Assembly (NCBI GenBank): GCA_024225875.1 | Contig: JAAEMD010000320.1 | Location: 1 to 8,711, forward strand | Direction of reading: 5' to 3' | Source: a bacterium | GTDB lineage: Bacteria; Margulisbacteria; Marinamargulisbacteria; JAAEMD01 | Length of the DNA stretch: 8,711 nucleotides | In this document: positions 7,007 to 8,711 of the stretch, in pieces | Layout: each line of letters begins with the position of its first letter | How positions within the stretch are numbered: the first letter of the stretch is position 1 | Translations under genes and position numbers: made by a program | The notes under the pieces: generated by a model | The model's input: only the letters and a program-made list of their open reading frames with translations | Database searches by the model: none | Told to the model about the DNA's origin: nothing

Positions 7007-7037
7007 GAAAAAATATTAATTATAAATAGATTATGAC

Positions 7038-7065
7038 TTGACCCATTTAAAGATAAAGATATAAT
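7038..7065 (+). promoter_or_regulatory. Sigma70-type promoter for the nifS-nifU operon
   Basis: TTGACC (7038-7043), 16-bp spacer, TATAAT (7060-7065): five of six and six of six matches to consensus. This is the best promoter in the window and points at nifS. Transcription would begin near 7072, which places all of repeat copy C in a leader of about 160 nt. I saw no IscR-type operator that I could defend. Confidence 0.6.
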
Positions 7066-7089
7066 GATCCTTATAATTTTTAGTTTACT

Positions 7090-7118
7090 TATATAGCTGA
7101 TCCAAAATAAAATGTCCG
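7090..7118 (-). promoter_or_regulatory. Outward promoter-like signature at left end of repeat copy C
   Basis: On the minus strand: CGGACA (7118-7113), 17-bp spacer, TATATA (7095-7090). It points away from nifS toward the end of the glycosyltransferase operon, where no minus-strand gene is present, so it probably has no product. It is included for completeness of the element pattern. Confidence 0.25.
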
Positions 7119-7206
7119 ACACTGACGTTTTCAAATGACTTCGTTAATGTACGGCCAGTACACAGCACTCAGACATTTAAACGGACAGTTCAATTTGTAC
7201 CAGCTA
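7094..7206 (+). mobile_element. 113-bp MITE-like inverted-repeat element, copy C
   Basis: Same orientation as copy A; begins TAGCTG, ends CAGCTA, with TA at 7092-7093 and 7207-7208. Its right terminus lies six bases from the ATG at 7213 and 24 bases from the preferred nifS start, so it has replaced the normal promoter-proximal spacer of that gene. The apical loop between TGTAC and GTACA is GGCCA. The last 32 bases before the terminal A are identical in all three copies, while most differences fall in the left arm and near the loop. Confidence 0.85.
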
Positions 7207-7210
7207 TAAT
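7182..7210 (+). promoter_or_regulatory. Outward promoter-like signature at right end of repeat copy C
   Basis: CGGACA (7182-7187), 17-bp spacer, perfect TATAAT (7205-7210); the -10 spans the element end, the TA target and two host bases. A start near 7217 would fall after the ATG at 7213 but before the ATG at 7231, which fits the downstream start of nifS. This is the strongest of the six element-end signatures by -10 match. Activity is inferred. Confidence 0.42.
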
Positions 7211-7230
7211 AAATGGAGCTTTATAAGAAT

Positions 7231-8415
7231 ATGAATCAAAATAAAATATATATGGACTATAATGCTACAACTCCTCTGCATCCAGAGGTTAAGGCCGTTT
7301 TGTGTGAATCAATGGACATTTATGGTAATCCGTCCAGCCTTCATTATTCAGGAAGAAACTCAAGAGCACTTATTGAGGATGTAAGAAGGAAAGTTGCTGA
7401 GTTTATTGGTGCAGAAGCTGAAGAGATTATTTTTGTTGGAAGTGGTTCGGAAGCAAATAATACTGTTATATCCAGGTGTGTCTGTCCCTCCTGTTTTCAT
7501 AAAAAATCATGCAGTAAAGATAGAAATGAGATTGTTGTATCCAGGATAGAGCATCCCTGTATACTTGAAACTGCAAAGTGTATAAAAGACAGTGGTGTTA
7601 AAGTTAATTACCTGGATGTAAACAGACAGGGCAGGGTGGATATAGAGAAATTAAAAGAAATGCTGACAAGTAAAACAAAGCTGGTCTCCGTGATGATGGC
7701 TAATAATGAAATTGGTACGATTCAGGATATAAGGTCTCTGGCAGAAATTGCACATAGCAAAGGGGCTCTTTTTCATACAGATGCGGTGCAGGCTGTTGGG
7801 AAAATTCCTGTTGATGTAAAAAAACTGAATGTTGATTTTTTAACAATCTCAGGCCATAAGATATACGGACCTAAGGGGATCGGTGCTTTATATGTGAAAA
7901 AGGGTGTAACTTTTTGTCCTCTTATTAGAGGAGGTCATCAGGAAAAAGGACGGCGTGCAGGCACTGAAAATGTGCTTGGTATAATTGGGCTTGGCAAGGC
8001 AATAGAAATGAGGCAGCTTGAAATGGCTGTAGAAGAAAAGAAGCTTTTGAATCTGAAAAAAATAATGAAAAAGGGTATAAGTGATAATATTCCTGATATT
8101 GAGTTTAATGGCGATGATAAGGACTGTTTGCCAGGAACGCTGAGTGTGTCTTTTTATGGAGCTGAAGGAGAAGCTATATTGCTTTATATGGACTTTGAAG
8201 GAATAGCTGTTTCTACTGGCTCTGCCTGTGCATCAGGATCTCTTGATCCTTCACATGTACTACTGGCTACAGGAGTGCCGATTGAAGCAGCTCATGGATC
8301 TTTACGTATTAGTCTTGGTAGAGATAATACACTGGAAGAAGTAGAGTATGTAGTAGAAAAACTGACATTAATAATCGAAAAAATAAGAGGTATGTCTACT
8401 TCATATAATAAATAA
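7231..8415 (+). CDS. nifS: Cysteine desulfurase, NifS/IscS family
   Basis: A PLP enzyme that takes sulfur from L-cysteine as a persulfide for Fe-S cluster assembly. From ATG 7231 it is 394 residues, normal for the family. MDYNATTPLHPEV is at the N-terminus, GNPSSLHYSGR follows, then GSEANNT, NEIGTIQDI, the HTDAVQAVGK cofactor-contact strand, the PLP lysine in SGHKIYGPKG (K210), the RAGTEN block, and the catalytic cysteine in STGSACASGSLDP (C333). The short SGSA loop and following region are of the NifS/IscS class. I prefer 7231 because the family normally begins just before KIYMDYNATTP; ATG 7213 has no ribosome site, while GGAG at 7215-7218 lies 12 bases before 7231 (rather far). An unusual CxCxxCx5C group (C83, C85, C88, C94) lies after SEANNT. 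The nifU-like gene follows by 14 bp. It could equally be named iscS. Confidence 0.95.
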   Translation: MNQNKIYMDYNATTPLHPEVKAVLCESMDIYGNPSSLHYSGRNSRALIEDVRRKVAEFIGAEAEEIIFVGSGSEANNTVISRCVCPSCFHKKSCSKDRNEIVVSRIEHPCILETAKCIKDSGVKVNYLDVNRQGRVDIEKLKEMLTSKTKLVSVMMANNEIGTIQDIRSLAEIAHSKGALFHTDAVQAVGKIPVDVKKLNVDFLTISGHKIYGPKGIGALYVKKGVTFCPLIRGGHQEKGRRAGTENVLGIIGLGKAIEMRQLEMAVEEKKLLNLKKIMKKGISDNIPDIEFNGDDKDCLPGTLSVSFYGAEGEAILLYMDFEGIAVSTGSACASGSLDPSHVLLATGVPIEAAHGSLRISLGRDNTLEEVEYVVEKLTLIIEKIRGMSTSYNK

Positions 8416-8417
8416 TC

Positions 8418-8423
8418 GAGGAG
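8418..8423 (+). promoter_or_regulatory. Strong ribosome binding site of the nifU-like gene
   Basis: GAGGAG, six bases before ATG 8430 and just after the nifS stop. It fixes the start of the scaffold gene and indicates efficient translation within the same transcript. Confidence 0.7.
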
Positions 8424-8429
8424 TTAAAA

Positions 8430-8711
8430 ATGCAAAACGACTGGGTATATTCTGATGAAGTAAAAGATCACTTTATTAATCCCAAAAATGTCTTAAAAGA
8501 CGAAAATCCGGATGATTATGATGGTAAGGGACTTGAAGGTAATATCAAGTGTGGAGATGAAATGCTGGTGCTTATTAAAGTTAATAAGGACGATCAGCTT
8601 ATAACGGACTGTAAATGGAAAACCTATGGCTGTGCCAGTGCTATTGCCAGTATGTCGGTTTTATCAGAGATGGTAAAAGGAATGAAGCTTGAAGATGCTT
8701 ATAAAATTATC
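8430..8711 (+). CDS. nifU: NifU/IscU-type Fe-S cluster scaffold, 3' end beyond window
   Basis: 94 codons are visible and the frame is open at the right edge. The protein begins MQNDWVYSDEVKDHFINPKN, the usual YSxxVxxHFxNPxN opening of NifU N-terminal/IscU proteins. GNIKCGDEM supplies the first ligand cysteine (C41) with the adjacent aspartate (D43), and TYGCASAIASMSVLSEM supplies the second (C68). The third ligand cysteine normally falls near residue 105 and lies outside the window. The family assembles [2Fe-2S] and [4Fe-4S] clusters from the persulfide delivered by the cysteine desulfurase, here encoded 14 bp upstream. A segment KDENPDDYDGKGLEG before the first cysteine is slightly longer than in Escherichia coli IscU. 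Whether it is a short IscU or a modular NifU with C-terminal domains cannot be seen. Confidence 0.92.
   Translation, partial: MQNDWVYSDEVKDHFINPKNVLKDENPDDYDGKGLEGNIKCGDEMLVLIKVNKDDQLITDCKWKTYGCASAIASMSVLSEMVKGMKLEDAYKII

Larger units (their letters stand above)
6855..7212. other. Gene-free interval between glycosyltransferase and nifS
   Basis: These 358 bases hold, in order, the 24-bp-arm inverted-repeat element, a sigma70-type promoter at 7038-7065, and copy C of the 113-bp element. Apart from these I see only AT-rich sequence. No open frame on either strand looks like a real gene. Confidence 0.7.

Noticed and set aside
1298..7208. CRISPR array or riboswitch explanation for the three similar intergenic repeats
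   Set aside because: The repeats are 2-3.5 kb apart, in mixed orientation, without spacers, and have precise TA-flanked ends, which fits a mobile element rather than an array or aptamer.

Overview
This is an AT-rich window (about one third G+C by eye) with compact bacterial gene organisation: Shine-Dalgarno sites, GTG and ATG starts, and short gaps between co-directional genes. I cannot name the organism. The style fits a low-GC, probably anaerobic, uncultured bacterium. The genes concern the cell surface (left and centre) and iron-sulfur cluster assembly (right).

Layout: (1) 1-1181, minus strand: a family 4 glycosyltransferase that runs off the left edge and is open all the way. (2) 1182-1447: a divergent intergenic region holding copy A of a 112-113 bp inverted-repeat element. 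(3) 1448-4705, plus strand: a DUF4956 membrane protein followed with no gap by a large membrane-anchored CotH-type kinase carrying a C-terminal parallel beta-helix. (4) 4706-4959: copy B of the element, inverted relative to A. (5) 4960-6854: a VTC-type polyphosphate polymerase domain protein and a second GT-B glycosyltransferase. (6) 6855-7212: a gene-free stretch with a 24-bp perfect inverted-repeat element, a good sigma70-type promoter, and copy C of the 113-bp element. (7) 7213-8711: a NifS/IscS-type cysteine desulfurase and a NifU/IscU-type scaffold cut by the right edge.

How the genes may work together: DUF4956, CotH kinase and VTC-domain genes are known to recur as neighbours in bacterial genomes, so 1448-5664 looks like a conserved but poorly understood module. 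It puts a tunnel-type (TTM fold) phosphate polymerase domain, a small membrane protein and an extracytoplasmic atypical kinase in one place, with sugar transferases on both sides. My inference is envelope or exopolymer phosphorylation or assembly. The NifS-NifU pair is a separate Fe-S assembly operon.

The most striking non-coding signal is the element family A/B/C. The three copies are near-identical, each sits at a TA target with TA on both sides, each folds as one long imperfect hairpin, and each lies just upstream of a gene or operon. Both ends of every copy carry a CGGACA-like hexamer 17 bp from a TATA-type hexamer that is completed at the TA junction. This resembles the Neisseria Correia elements in design, so the family may be a promoter-distributing MITE.
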